This document shows, one piece after another, positions 1-10,160 of a stretch of DNA of 64,000 nt. The translations under genes were made by a program, and so were the position numbers. The first letter of the stretch is position 1. Each line of letters starts with the position of its first letter. Below the pieces are notes generated by a model. It worked only from the letters and a program-made list of their open reading frames with translations. It was not told the DNA's origin and searched no databases. The stretch covers positions 186,001-250,000 of the forward strand of contig NZ_JAHUTS010000003.1 of NCBI RefSeq assembly GCF_019209835.1, given 5' to 3'. Source of the stretch: Enterovibrio paralichthyis. GTDB taxonomy: Bacteria > Pseudomonadota > Gammaproteobacteria > Enterobacterales > Vibrionaceae.

Positions 1-2
1 GT

Positions 3-3000
3 ACTGGCTTCAAGCGGGTCACCGCCGATTTGCTCCGCAAGATTGATATCAGCTTCCAGGGGCAGGCTGTTCGCTCCTACGAATTCAACTACACCGAGGG
101 TGTATTCCATAAAACCCTGCTGGCGTCTATCCAACAATTTGACGCCGATGGTCAGCTCTTCAACACCCACTCCCTGAGCTACTACGACGATGTGCGCGAT
201 GCCAATGGTAACTATCAACCATTTACCGCCACACAAGCGTGGAGCATGAGTGATGCCTACAGCATGGCAGACAGCCTGGGCACCCGCTCCGTTGAATCAA
301 CGACCGTTCAGCAAACCAATGCGGCTACCACCGACACCACCTCATCGCCTACCACGCTCAATGCCGATGGTACGCAGGCATGTTATGTGAATACCGCGCC
401 CACCCTGCTGGCGATGGCTGACATCAATGGTGACGGCCTGATCGATAAACTCAGCGTCGATTCAGATGGCATCAGCTACCGTGCAGCCTCAGTCAGTTCA
501 GATGATTCGGTCAGCTATGGCGCGGCACAGTTGATGGTGTCGGCTCAGGATGCTTTCTACAACACTAACGGCGATTGCAAAGCCTCGCCGGAGATGATTG
601 CCGGCCAGAAAGCACGTTTAGCGGTGACTGACGTTAACGGTGACGGCATTGCCGATCTGGTCTACCTCGACAATATTTTCCTCGGCTCGGGTGATGCGCA
701 AAACGGCTTTGTGTTCACCGACAGCAGCAATGTGGCAAATGCGTTTGCTAATCTCGACAGCGTGCGTGTCTGGAAAGCACCTTTTACGGGCACAGTGAAA
801 GTGGATGCGCCGGTGTCACTGGTCGCAGGCTCAGGTGATTACAGCGGTAGCGACGGCGTTCGCGTCTCGGTTCAGCACCAAAACAGTGAGCTTTGGGCCA
901 CACAAATCGCGGCGAATGATTACACCGCCAAATCCCCAACCGCGCTTGATTCGGTTGCCGTCAATGAAGGCGATCTGGTGATGTTCCGCGTTAATTCGCT
1001 GGAGGATGGCGCAAACGATCAGGTGATGTGGGATCCGAAGGTCCGCTACACCGACCGCGCCTCTGACGAGTTGGATGCCAACGCATTGCGGCTCAACGTT
1101 TATCAATCTTCTTCTGACTTTGTCTCGTCAAACAGCACGCAATTAGTAGTGCCGTTCAGCGGTACAGTGGCGGTGAGCGGCACGCTGACCAAGTCAGCAA
1201 CGTCCGACAATCTCACCGCAACTGTGGTTAAAACTGCCGCTGACGGCAGTGAGTCTGTGGTATGGCAGCAAAGCTATGCGGCGGGTGACGGTTTGACGGC
1301 CAGCACCATTGCGGTAGGCAATATCACTGTCTCAGCGAACGACAACCTGCGTCTGGTGATCAGCAGTGACACCAACGTGGATTGGGCAGGGCTGTCGGGT
1401 GAGCTGAACGTCAATTATGTCTCAGCCAATGATGACGACATCACTGCGGACATGCTCTATCTCAGCGACGGCACGCCACGCTTTGAGTACACCTTAAACC
1501 CTGAAATGGGGCTGTATGGTTATGCGGTTCAAAGCAGTGTGGTGGCTAATGAAAGTGGCACAGTCACGCTCCAACCTAACCTGCCAGCCGGTCTGCCTGC
1601 TTCCGGAATCGTGACTTTTACCGCCAAAGGCAGTAACCAGACGCTGGTCAAAGAAACGCTGGATCTTTCCACCGGTAATGCCTTTAACACGGTGGCACTG
1701 GATGTGACGGCCGGTGAACCTGTCTACTTTGAATACCACCTTCCGCAGGATATTGACCAAACAGTAGTGAGCGCCTGGACACCCAATGTTTCTGTCGTGG
1801 AGCTAGGCGTAGATGCAACTGCAGGTCTGCATATCAACAGTGATGATGCCAACAAGCAGCTCTACCGTCAGTGGGGTAACTTCCTCTACGACAGCTCTCA
1901 ATCCTTGCCGGGCGAGCCGATTGATGCGTCGGCACTGAAACCGGCAGCAAACAACACGCTGGCGAATTCAGGCTTTACGCCGGTGGCGGATGTGGATTCC
2001 TCTCTGCCAATCGCTTCAGCAGATGGTTCAACCCAAACCTCATCGGGGGATATCGATGCACTGAATGCGCAGCTGGCTAATGCTGCCATGTCTGCACAAA
2101 GCAGTGATACCCAGCTTGCGAATCAGGATCTCTCTCCGGAAGCCACGGTTGAGCGTTTGGCTGCCACCGCGGCGGCGGATTCCTTTGCCGGCAATGGTGC
2201 AAGTTCGCTGAGCGGCACCGTGACAGACGGCAGCGGTAATCACTTTGGTGTCAGCTTCGGTATTTTCGACGGGAACCTCACCTGTAAATCCATGACCATC
2301 GGCTTCCAGCGTGGCTCAAGTAAATCAGAGAGTGATGGCATTCTGGCTATGTCGGACATCGATGGCGATGGCCTTGCAGATAAAGTGCTGATCAGCGGCG
2401 GCGTTATCGGTTACCAGAAAAACCTGTCAGGGCCGGGTGAAGGGGAAAGCTTTGCCTCGTTCCAGGCCTTTACCGGGTCGGCTGACGCTTTCTATCACGA
2501 CAGAGGAAAGAATAAGAACTCTGGATTCCAAGCGGTTATCGGAGCGTGTAGCTTCAGTGGCGATCTGGGGATCACCAGTGGTGGCGGCACTACCGTCAAC
2601 GACATTTACTTCAGTGATGTGAATGGCGATGGCCTGACGGATATCGTGGCGAATGGCCGTGTGCTTTATAACCAGCGCACAAACGCCACGGTACCGCACT
2701 TTGTCTTGTCGAGTGCAAACACACCCAACCCCATCAATGAATCTGGCACTCTGGTCACTGACGGTTGGTTTGAGACCGACCCGAATGAACTGGCGAACTT
2801 TGAAGCGGAAAACCCACTGCACGATACGGTGCGCACGTGGAAAGCCCCTTATAACGGTGTGGTTAGCATCAATGCGCCGGTCAGTCTGGTGGAGGATACC
2901 AGTGCAGACCGTCAGGCTTATACCCAGGCCGATGGTGTGCGTGTTGCCATTCAGCACGCAGCTTCAGAGCTTTGGGCGACCACGATTGATGCCGACGACT

Positions 3001-6000
3001 ACGGCGTGAAAACACCGACGGGTGTCAACGCGGTGAACGTCAACAAAGGCGACCGCCTCTACTTCCGTGTCCAGTCGATTTTCGACGGTAATTACGATGA
3101 AGTTGCCTGGGCACCGGTTATTACCTACACCGATAGAGCAGCAGAAACCGATGCTAACGGGCTTCCCGTATACAGCGCTTCGATCGCAGATGATTACGTG
3201 CTGGCGGGTGGTGAGCTGGGCATGCCAATTGATGGCACAGTGCAAATCAGTGGCGTGTTGACCAAACCGCAAACCAGCGACAATGTCACCGCCAAAGTGG
3301 TTAAGGTCACCTTCGATGGTACCAATACAACTGAGACAGCCGTGTGGCAGACCAATTATGGTTTGGCTGCGGCGCAGCAGAGTATTGGCTTAACCCTGGA
3401 TGTCAGCGCCGGTGACACTTACCGATTTGAAATCGATGCTGATACCAACGTGGATTGGGCTGCGTTTGATTGGCAGCCAGTCGCGACGTACACCGCCGCT
3501 GACGACCCCACCACCAATGACCAAATCCAGGATGGCTCTGCCGTTCTGGCATTTAAGACTGTCGCTTCACTCAACATCTTTAACGAAACAAGCCGGGTTA
3601 CGCAGCGCTGGATTGCCGATGCAGATGGCACAGTGCTGATCACGCCGATGATCACTGCACCTTTGGGCACAGAATCCGGCACTGTCACCTTTACGGTGAA
3701 AAAAGAGAATACGCTCCTGGCGAAACAGACGTTTGAGGTGATAAACGGCAACTTGAGCGCTGCACCCGCAGACATTTCACTCGATGTGCTGATGGGGGAT
3801 GTCCTGTTTATCGAATACCACACCGACACCCCGGCGATTGCCGATTTGCTCGCACTGGATGCAGGCGTGGAAATTGAAGATCAGGGCGTTGTCACGGCGT
3901 GGAATGCCGGCATTTACACCTACTCCTACACCTTCATTTTCGGGCCTGAGTACCGTGGTTGGGGGCAGTTCGTTTACAACGGTAATGGTGCCCGCGCAGA
4001 GCAGCCAATCATCGAGTCTGAGCTTAAGCTGGATGATGCGCTGACAGACGCGCTCAATTCGCCGCCAGATCTGACTAATATTGACCAGAACAATCTGGCT
4101 GAAAACGCTTACGATCCAACCAACAGCATTTTCATCATGATGCTGCCTATCGCGCAGGTTGATGCCTGGCGCGGCTACGACGAACTTTCGTTGCTTAACG
4201 CCACCAATATGTCGAGCTCGCGTTTTGGTGAAGATGAATACGCACCTTCCACCGCTATTCCAGCAGGCTCTGATGGCAGTCAGGCTATCCGCGCAATTAA
4301 CAAGCTGACGGAAGTGTCCTTTAGTGGGTACTCCATTGGCGGCGGTGTACCGCTGGGCGGTTTTGGTGCCAGTGGCAGCTACAGCGAAACCGATCAGGAT
4401 ATCCGTATCCTGACGGATTTCAGCGACATGAACGGCGACCGCTATCCGGATATCGTCGGCCAATCGCAAGTGCAGTACACCGACATGCTGGGTGCGCTGG
4501 AATCCGGCACCAAAAATAACGGCCTGGGTCATCCAAGTACGTCCCAGTCGGAAAACAAGGGTGTCACACTCGGCGGTAACTTCAGCTTTGGTAGCAGTGG
4601 CGCGGCAAACAACCAAACCACCAAGACCTTCAAAGAAGCGTTTGTGGAAGCCAACACAACCATGCCGGGCGCAGGCATTTCCGGTACCAGCGGAAAAACC
4701 CAAGACCATGCCAATGTGAGTTGGCGTGATATTAACGCCGATGGTTTGCCTGACCGCGTTTACGACAACGGTACCGCGCAAATCAACTTGGGCTACACAT
4801 TTGCTGACCCCGAAAACTGGGGATTCGCCCAGGTCAAAGAAGGGGAAAGTGAAGCCCAGGGCGGCGGTTTGGGTATCAATATCGGCGCGACCAGTATCAA
4901 GGTCGGTATCAGTAAAAACGCCAATGAAACCCACCAACTGCACACGCTTTACGACGTCAACGGCGATGGCTTGCTGGATGAGGTCAAATTCACAGGTTCA
5001 GACATCCAAGTCCGCATCAACAAAGGCGGCAGTTTCGCGGGCTGGACAAACTGGACCGGCGCGAATGAAATTCAGGTCAGCAGCAGTGAGTCCACGTCAA
5101 TCAACGGCTCGTTCACTGTCTGTATCCCTCTGGTGCCACCGTTTATTGTGATGAAAATCTGTATGAATGCGGGCGCGTTCGCATCAGATGGTGAATCGCA
5201 GGAAAACTACTCGCTTAACGACGTTAACGGCGACGGCTACCCAGACGTAATGCAATCCACCGCAGAAACCGATCTGCGCGTGAAGAAGAGCACCATTGGC
5301 CGCACCAACCTGCTGAAATCGGTTCAGCGTCCGTTGGGGGCGAGCTTCACTGTCGATTATCACCGTGAAGGTAACACCTTCGATATGCCGCAAAACCGCT
5401 GGGTGCTGAGCAATGTGGTTACCCACGATGGCTTTGCCGGCGACGGTGCGGATACCATGAAACAGCGCTTCGTGTATTCGAACGGTTATCACGACCGTCG
5501 TGAGCGTGATTTCTATGGCTTTGCCAACGTCACCACGCTGGAACTGGATACCACCAACGGTGATGCTATCTACCGTTATGTGTCGACGGACTACATCAAC
5601 GACAACTACTACGAAAAAGGGCTGGCACGCTACAGCGTGATGAAAGACGGCAGCGGTAACACCTACACCGAGACCGTGAACAGCTACCAGACCGAAGACA
5701 TATTCAGTGGCGCGGTTCTGGATGCGGCAGGCAAAGAGAACGACTTTACGTCTGCCTTCCCGCAACTGGTGACCACGCAAACCTTCTTCTATGAAGGGAC
5801 TGACACTGCTGAGAAACAAACCCGCATCGACTACCAGTACGATGACTACGGCAACGTGGTGGTGCAAACCGATCACGGTGATGTCGGGACATCTGACGAC
5901 TGGACAGCCACAGTGGTTTACCACGAGATGGTCAGTGACTGGATTGTGTCTGCGCCGAGATCGATTGTGCTGCGCGATGCGGCAGGCAATGTGCTTCGTC

Positions 6001-9000
6001 AGCGTGAAGCCGATATCAATGCGCAGGGCAGTGTGGAGCAGGTGCGGGTTTACGCCGATGCGACCACTGCGCTGACGACCGATATCACTTACGACATCTA
6101 CGGTAACCTTGAAACTGTCACCCTCCCTGAAAACTACAAAGGTGAGCGCTATGTCCTGAGCTACGTGATGGACGATGCGGTGCAAACCTATGTGGCAAGC
6201 GTGAGCGACAGCTTCGGATATACCTCATCCAGCACCTACGACTATCGCTTTGGTGCGGCACTGAGCAACACCGACACTAATGCCCAGCAAATCCATTTCA
6301 CCCTTGATGCCAAAGGCCGCATCGAGACCGTCGCTGCCCCGTATGAGATTGAAAACGGTGTAACGACCATTGATTTTGCCTACTTCCCGGATGCCACAGT
6401 GCCGTATGCGACCACTGCGCATTTCGATGAAGGCAAGTCTGACACCATCGATACCGTGACCTTCGTCGATGGTCTGATGCGTGTTATCCAGACCAAAAAA
6501 GACATAGAAATCGACAATGGGCAGACCGGACAGGGTACGCCGATGATGGTGGCGTCCGGCCGCGTGCATTTCGACGCCTTTGGCCGAGACATTGCACAGT
6601 GGTATCCGGTTGAAGAAGCGGTTGGTACACCTGGCACCTTCAATAGCCTGTACGACTCGGTTAACCCAACCCGTAAGTCCTATGATGTGTTGAGCCGTGT
6701 GTTGGTCACCACGTTGCCGGATGGCAACACCCTGACCAATGCCTATGGCTTTGGCAGTGACCGCAGCGGTGTGATGCAGTTTGAGCACCAAAGCATTGAT
6801 GCCAACGGCAACGAGTCTGAAACCTACAAAGATGTGCGTGGACGTATCACGACGGTTGCACAGCACAACCCGATTGGTGGACACGCCAACATTCTCACCA
6901 GCTACCAATACAGCGCGGTGAACGAATTGCTGAGCGTGACGGACGATCTTAACAATGTCACTAGCGTGATTTATGACTTAGCAGGCCGCCGCACTCACAT
7001 CGACAGCCCTGATATGGGTTTGACCGAAAGCGTGTACGACAACGCCAGCAATGTGGTGCAAAAAATCACAGCCAATCTAAGCGCACAGGGCATGGCGATT
7101 AACTACGCCTACGACTTTGAGCGTCTTGCAGGCATCACTTATCCCATCAATGCGGTCAACAACGTCAACTACTACTATGGTGAGCCGGGAGCTGCCGATA
7201 ACACGGCGGGTCGTTTGTCCCGTGTGAGTGATGCTTCGGGCACCGAGTACTATAAGTACGGTGCACTGGGGGAAACCATCAACACTAAGCGTACTGTCAC
7301 CACGCTGACGGGCAGCGCGCCGAAGACCTACCAGACTAGCTACCGATACGACAGCTGGAACCGTCTGCGTGAGCTGACGTATCCGGATGGCGAGGTGTTG
7401 GTCCACGAGTACGACAGTGGCGGTAGCCTGAACGCCATGAGCAGCACCAAAGGTGAATACACCTACGCGCCGCTCAAAGCGCTGACGTATGACAAGTTTG
7501 GTCAACGTGTCTACATGCAGTTCGGCAATGACACCGTCATGACGTACAGCTATGAAGCGGAACGTCGCCGACTGGATGCGTTGACTGCGACCAACAGCAA
7601 CCGCACCTTCCAGGACAACAGCTACGTCTACGGAGCGATGAGCAATGTTCTGAGCATGACGAATGTGGCATCAGTGCCTGTAGACAGCAATTTGTTTGGC
7701 GGTGAAACAAGCCAAACCTTTGGTTATGACAACCTCTATCAACTCGTCAGTGCAAGTGGTGACTGGACATCCCGTCAGGGTCATCAGGAACGTTACAGCC
7801 TCTCGATGAGCTATGACAGCATCCATAACATCACGGCGAAGAACCAGCTGCATGAACGCTTGCCGCTCGATGGCTCAGGATGGAATGACCTTCAAGGTAC
7901 CAGCTACAACTGGCAATACGACTACGCGGGATCTGCACAGCCTCATGCCGCCAGTAATATTGGTAACCGCACCTTCAGCTATGACGCCAACGGTAACCAG
8001 ACAGGCTGGACAAACGATGACAACGGTACGCGCCGTGACATCGTGTGGGATGAAGAAAACCGTATCCGCACCGTGACCGATAATGGCCACACCAGCACCT
8101 ATATCTATGATGCTGGTGGAGAACGGGTGATCAAATCCACCAGTCAGGGTGAAACGCGCTACATCAATGCGTATCTGGTGGTACGTGCAGGCAAAGTGGC
8201 CACCAAGCACTACTACGCCGGTAGCCAGCGCATTCACACCCGAGTGATGGAAAACGAAAGTTCCACCTTGGTAACGGGTACTGACAGTACGTCCACTACC
8301 TCGACAGAAACGAGCACCACGGAGACCACTACAGACACCTCAACGGATGGCACAACAACCGACACCACAACGGAAGCACTGCCACAGGAAGTGTTGGATG
8401 CGCAGGCGGCGGCAGAAGCGGCACAAGCGGCTTATGACCAATCACTGCAAGCGTTCAAAGATGCCCATGGCCGCGATAAGAAAGCAGCACACAATGCGCT
8501 GAAAGTCGCCCAAAGCAATCTGGAAGCTGCAGAAGCCGCGCTTTATCAGGCAATGGTCGATGCGGGACTTGATCCGGGTGGTAACGGCGGTGGTTCAGGT
8601 GGCGGCTCCGGCGGTGGCGGTAATGGCTCCATCAATTTTGAAGCCAAACAGTTCTACTACCATGGCGATCACCTTGGCAGCTCCAGCTACATCACGGACA
8701 TCGATGGTGAAGTGTACGAGCACCTTGAGTACTTCCCATTCGGTGAAACCTGGGTTCACGAGAAGAGCAATACCCAGCTAACGCCATACTACTTCACGGG
8801 TAAAGAGCTGGATGAGACGACAGGGCTGTACTACTTCGGTGCGCGTTATTACGACCCAAGGACGAGTGTGTGGCAGAGTCCTGATCCGATACTTGGGGAG
8901 TACTTGGGATCAAACGTCGAAGAATTGACCAATGGCGGAATGTTTAATCCCGGAAATATTAATGCTTACTCTTACAGCTTCAACAGCCCGGTAGTTCTGA

Positions 9001-9734
9001 GCGACCCTGACGGCAACTGTGCAGGTGTGGGGACACTTGTGGGTGGTGTTGTTGGAGGAATCATAGGTGCAGGTGTTGCCTGGTGGGCTGGTGGTAGTGT
9101 AACCGCTGGCGCGGCTGGCGGTGCTGCTAGTGGGGCTATTGCAGGAACAACCTGTGGTGCTAGCTTGGGCCTTCAAGCAACAGCCGCTGTGGGTTCCAGC
9201 ATTGTTGGAGGAACGGTCACCCGGACCATTGAAGGTGAAGAAACGACAGCTGAAGATGTGATCGTTGATGGTGTCGTTGGAGCTGTAACATTTGGTGCAA
9301 TTAAGGGTGGTTCTGGGGTTGTGAGTGGCTTACGCTCAGGATTGAAACTACCGCAAGGCTTAACACAAGAAGCCTACGATGCTATGTCCAGCACAATCAG
9401 GCAGCAGGTAGGGAATCTTAGCGACGACATTGCGGTTCATGGCAGTCGAGCAGCAGGTACAGCATCCGCAGCATCGGATATTGATATTGCAATAAGAGTC
9501 TCTCCTGAACGATTTAATGAGCTTCTCGCACAGAGTTTCGGATCTCCTAACGCGGGTTCTGCGAAAATGCGGACAATGCTACATGCGATGGAAACTGGTA
9601 AAATTCAAGCAGGTGAAGCTGGAATGCGAGGGCTTCGAAGAACGTTAGCTGAGCAGTTAGGAATGCCAGTGGATATTTCAATTATTCGTATTGGTGGTGC
9701 TTTTGATAATGGACCATATATACCAATAAATTAG
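3..9734 (+). CDS. SpvB/TcdB-type Rhs polymorphic toxin with C-terminal nucleotidyltransferase domain (5' partial)
   Basis: The frame is open to the left window edge (from base 3), so the N-terminus is missing. What remains is about 3240 residues. FG-GAP/VCBS-like calcium loops (D-x-N-G-D-G) occur near bases 420, 630, 2360, 2615, 4430, 4730, 4955 and 5220. The segment near 5495 (RRERDFYGFANV) is the hallmark of TcdB/SpvB proteins. YD/Rhs repeats run about 5800-8150, and the Rhs core follows at 8640-8900 (HGDHLGSS, YFPFGE, TGKELDE, LYYFGARYYDP, SPDP). The tail contains PVVLSDPDG, a DPxG element at the usual Rhs autocleavage boundary, a glycine-zipper stretch (9025-9180), and a Pol-beta-type nucleotidyltransferase (HGSR at 9441, SDIDIAI at 9475, VDISI at 9670). 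The tail is visibly AT-richer than the body, as expected of an exchangeable toxin tip. Secretion route and target are not visible here. Tc-toxin B/C relatives encapsulate their tail in an Rhs shell. Confidence 0.9.
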   Translation, partial: TGFKRVTADLLRKIDISFQGQAVRSYEFNYTEGVFHKTLLASIQQFDADGQLFNTHSLSYYDDVRDANGNYQPFTATQAWSMSDAYSMADSLGTRSVESTTVQQTNAATTDTTSSPTTLNADGTQACYVNTAPTLLAMADINGDGLIDKLSVDSDGISYRAASVSSDDSVSYGAAQLMVSAQDAFYNTNGDCKASPEMIAGQKARLAVTDVNGDGIADLVYLDNIFLGSGDAQNGFVFTDSSNVANAFANLDSVRVWKAPFTGTVKVDAPVSLVAGSGDYSGSDGVRVSVQHQNSELWATQIAANDYTAKSPTALDSVAVNEGDLVMFRVNSLEDGANDQVMWDPKVRYTDRASDELDANALRLNVYQSSSDFVSSNSTQLVVPFSGTVAVSGTLTKSATSDNLTATVVKTAADGSESVVWQQSYAAGDGLTASTIAVGNITVSANDNLRLVISSDTNVDWAGLSGELNVNYVSANDDDITADMLYLSDGTPRFEYTLNPEMGLYGYAVQSSVVANESGTVTLQPNLPAGLPASGIVTFTAKGSNQTLVKETLDLSTGNAFNTVALDVTAGEPVYFEYHLPQDIDQTVVSAWTPNVSVVELGVDATAGLHINSDDANKQLYRQWGNFLYDSSQSLPGEPIDASALKPAANNTLANSGFTPVADVDSSLPIASADGSTQTSSGDIDALNAQLANAAMSAQSSDTQLANQDLSPEATVERLAATAAADSFAGNGASSLSGTVTDGSGNHFGVSFGIFDGNLTCKSMTIGFQRGSSKSESDGILAMSDIDGDGLADKVLISGGVIGYQKNLSGPGEGESFASFQAFTGSADAFYHDRGKNKNSGFQAVIGACSFSGDLGITSGGGTTVNDIYFSDVNGDGLTDIVANGRVLYNQRTNATVPHFVLSSANTPNPINESGTLVTDGWFETDPNELANFEAENPLHDTVRTWKAPYNGVVSINAPVSLVEDTSADRQAYTQADGVRVAIQHAASELWATTIDADDYGVKTPTGVNAVNVNKGDRLYFRVQSIFDGNYDEVAWAPVITYTDRAAETDANGLPVYSASIADDYVLAGGELGMPIDGTVQISGVLTKPQTSDNVTAKVVKVTFDGTNTTETAVWQTNYGLAAAQQSIGLTLDVSAGDTYRFEIDADTNVDWAAFDWQPVATYTAADDPTTNDQIQDGSAVLAFKTVASLNIFNETSRVTQRWIADADGTVLITPMITAPLGTESGTVTFTVKKENTLLAKQTFEVINGNLSAAPADISLDVLMGDVLFIEYHTDTPAIADLLALDAGVEIEDQGVVTAWNAGIYTYSYTFIFGPEYRGWGQFVYNGNGARAEQPIIESELKLDDALTDALNSPPDLTNIDQNNLAENAYDPTNSIFIMMLPIAQVDAWRGYDELSLLNATNMSSSRFGEDEYAPSTAIPAGSDGSQAIRAINKLTEVSFSGYSIGGGVPLGGFGASGSYSETDQDIRILTDFSDMNGDRYPDIVGQSQVQYTDMLGALESGTKNNGLGHPSTSQSENKGVTLGGNFSFGSSGAANNQTTKTFKEAFVEANTTMPGAGISGTSGKTQDHANVSWRDINADGLPDRVYDNGTAQINLGYTFADPENWGFAQVKEGESEAQGGGLGINIGATSIKVGISKNANETHQLHTLYDVNGDGLLDEVKFTGSDIQVRINKGGSFAGWTNWTGANEIQVSSSESTSINGSFTVCIPLVPPFIVMKICMNAGAFASDGESQENYSLNDVNGDGYPDVMQSTAETDLRVKKSTIGRTNLLKSVQRPLGASFTVDYHREGNTFDMPQNRWVLSNVVTHDGFAGDGADTMKQRFVYSNGYHDRRERDFYGFANVTTLELDTTNGDAIYRYVSTDYINDNYYEKGLARYSVMKDGSGNTYTETVNSYQTEDIFSGAVLDAAGKENDFTSAFPQLVTTQTFFYEGTDTAEKQTRIDYQYDDYGNVVVQTDHGDVGTSDDWTATVVYHEMVSDWIVSAPRSIVLRDAAGNVLRQREADINAQGSVEQVRVYADATTALTTDITYDIYGNLETVTLPENYKGERYVLSYVMDDAVQTYVASVSDSFGYTSSSTYDYRFGAALSNTDTNAQQIHFTLDAKGRIETVAAPYEIENGVTTIDFAYFPDATVPYATTAHFDEGKSDTIDTVTFVDGLMRVIQTKKDIEIDNGQTGQGTPMMVASGRVHFDAFGRDIAQWYPVEEAVGTPGTFNSLYDSVNPTRKSYDVLSRVLVTTLPDGNTLTNAYGFGSDRSGVMQFEHQSIDANGNESETYKDVRGRITTVAQHNPIGGHANILTSYQYSAVNELLSVTDDLNNVTSVIYDLAGRRTHIDSPDMGLTESVYDNASNVVQKITANLSAQGMAINYAYDFERLAGITYPINAVNNVNYYYGEPGAADNTAGRLSRVSDASGTEYYKYGALGETINTKRTVTTLTGSAPKTYQTSYRYDSWNRLRELTYPDGEVLVHEYDSGGSLNAMSSTKGEYTYAPLKALTYDKFGQRVYMQFGNDTVMTYSYEAERRRLDALTATNSNRTFQDNSYVYGAMSNVLSMTNVASVPVDSNLFGGETSQTFGYDNLYQLVSASGDWTSRQGHQERYSLSMSYDSIHNITAKNQLHERLPLDGSGWNDLQGTSYNWQYDYAGSAQPHAASNIGNRTFSYDANGNQTGWTNDDNGTRRDIVWDEENRIRTVTDNGHTSTYIYDAGGERVIKSTSQGETRYINAYLVVRAGKVATKHYYAGSQRIHTRVMENESSTLVTGTDSTSTTSTETSTTETTTDTSTDGTTTDTTTEALPQEVLDAQAAAEAAQAAYDQSLQAFKDAHGRDKKAAHNALKVAQSNLEAAEAALYQAMVDAGLDPGGNGGGSGGGSGGGGNGSINFEAKQFYYHGDHLGSSSYITDIDGEVYEHLEYFPFGETWVHEKSNTQLTPYYFTGKELDETTGLYYFGARYYDPRTSVWQSPDPILGEYLGSNVEELTNGGMFNPGNINAYSYSFNSPVVLSDPDGNCAGVGTLVGGVVGGIIGAGVAWWAGGSVTAGAAGGAASGAIAGTTCGASLGLQATAAVGSSIVGGTVTRTIEGEETTAEDVIVDGVVGAVTFGAIKGGSGVVSGLRSGLKLPQGLTQEAYDAMSSTIRQQVGNLSDDIAVHGSRAAGTASAASDIDIAIRVSPERFNELLAQSFGSPNAGSAKMRTMLHAMETGKIQAGEAGMRGLRRTLAEQLGMPVDISIIRIGGAFDNGPYIPIN
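405..3990 (+). repeat. Internal duplication inside the Rhs/SpvB-like gene (copies about 405-1905 and 2340-3990)
   Basis: Two roughly 500-residue blocks have the same order of elements: an FG-GAP loop, an AFY segment, a second FG-GAP loop, a VR.WKAP start, DGVR..(Q)H..SELWAT, a YTDRA segment, a NVDWA segment, and a W G x F x Y end. The copies have diverged strongly at DNA level, so the duplication is old. Confidence 0.7.
8279..8634 (+). other. Low-complexity insert ahead of the Rhs core (Thr-rich, Ala-rich helix, Gly-rich)
   Basis: Between the last YD repeats and the Rhs core, the protein carries a Thr/Ser-rich stretch (about 8280-8385). It is followed by an Ala/Gln-rich segment predicted helical (about 8385-8565) and a Gly/Ser-rich linker (about 8570-8630). 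Usual Rhs shells run uninterrupted into the core, so this is an added flexible module. Confidence 0.6.
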
Positions 9735-9746
9735 GTGAACGTAAGT

Positions 9747-10112
9747 ATGGAAGAGTTTTACACTAAGATTTTTGTTGATGCGAAAATAGAACTTACTGAC
9801 TTAATAGAACATGTTCGCGAGGTCGTAGGCGGTATCTTATCGATTGATACCGTCTTGACGAACTCTCTCGAATTGGATGTTAAACGGAATGATCTAGGGC
9901 TTTCCTCTTCATATAGCGGTGATGAATTCTTAACCTATAGGTATACGGTAGAAGTCGTTAGTGTTATTGATATCGAGCTTGGCGAGTATCTTGAAGAAGT
10001 AAGCAAAATCATGATTTCCCTCAGTGAGTTAGGGTTCAGTGTCGTCGCAGCATGCGATTGGGAAGAACAATTGCCTGGTAGAGGAAGACTCTGTTCGTAT
10101 TCTCATTCCTAA
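9747..10112 (+). CDS. Probable cognate immunity protein of the nucleotidyltransferase toxin
   Basis: This gene directly follows the toxin stop codon and encodes about 121 residues, acidic and without signal peptide or membrane segment. I recognise no family. A GTG at 9735 is in frame. However, AGGTG at 9733-9737 sits at proper distance before the ATG at 9747, so I take 9747 as start. Position right behind an Rhs toxin tip is the standard place for the neutralising partner, and the low GC matches the toxin tip. Function is inferred from context only. Binding to the tail would be the test. Confidence 0.6.
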   Translation: MEEFYTKIFVDAKIELTDLIEHVREVVGGILSIDTVLTNSLELDVKRNDLGLSSSYSGDEFLTYRYTVEVVSVIDIELGEYLEEVSKIMISLSELGFSVVAACDWEEQLPGRGRLCSYSHS

Positions 10113-10122
10113 ATCAATAACT

Positions 10123-10160
10123 GGGACAGACACTCTAAGAAGAAGAGTGTCTTTATCCTC
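10123..10160. repeat. Immunity-array repeat, copy 1 (hairpin-forming)
   Basis: It starts GGGAC and contains a perfect 9-bp inverted repeat, AGACACTCT (10128-10136) and AGAGTGTCT (10144-10152), with a 7-base loop. Related copies or half-copies lie at 10483-10497, 11852-11875, 12503-12520 and 12964-13000. Confidence 0.65.

Noticed and set aside
3777..4943. Long open frame (388 codons) on the minus strand under the Rhs gene
   Set aside because: It is antisense to clear FG-GAP repeats, has Ile/Val/His-rich composition typical of a shadow frame, no ribosome site and no family pattern.
5184..6185. 333-codon minus-strand frame under the Rhs gene
   Set aside because: Shadow of the TcdB-like segment. 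No coding features of its own.
9735..9746. GTG start directly at the toxin stop for the immunity gene
   Set aside because: No ribosome site at right distance, whereas AGGTG is well spaced for ATG 9747.
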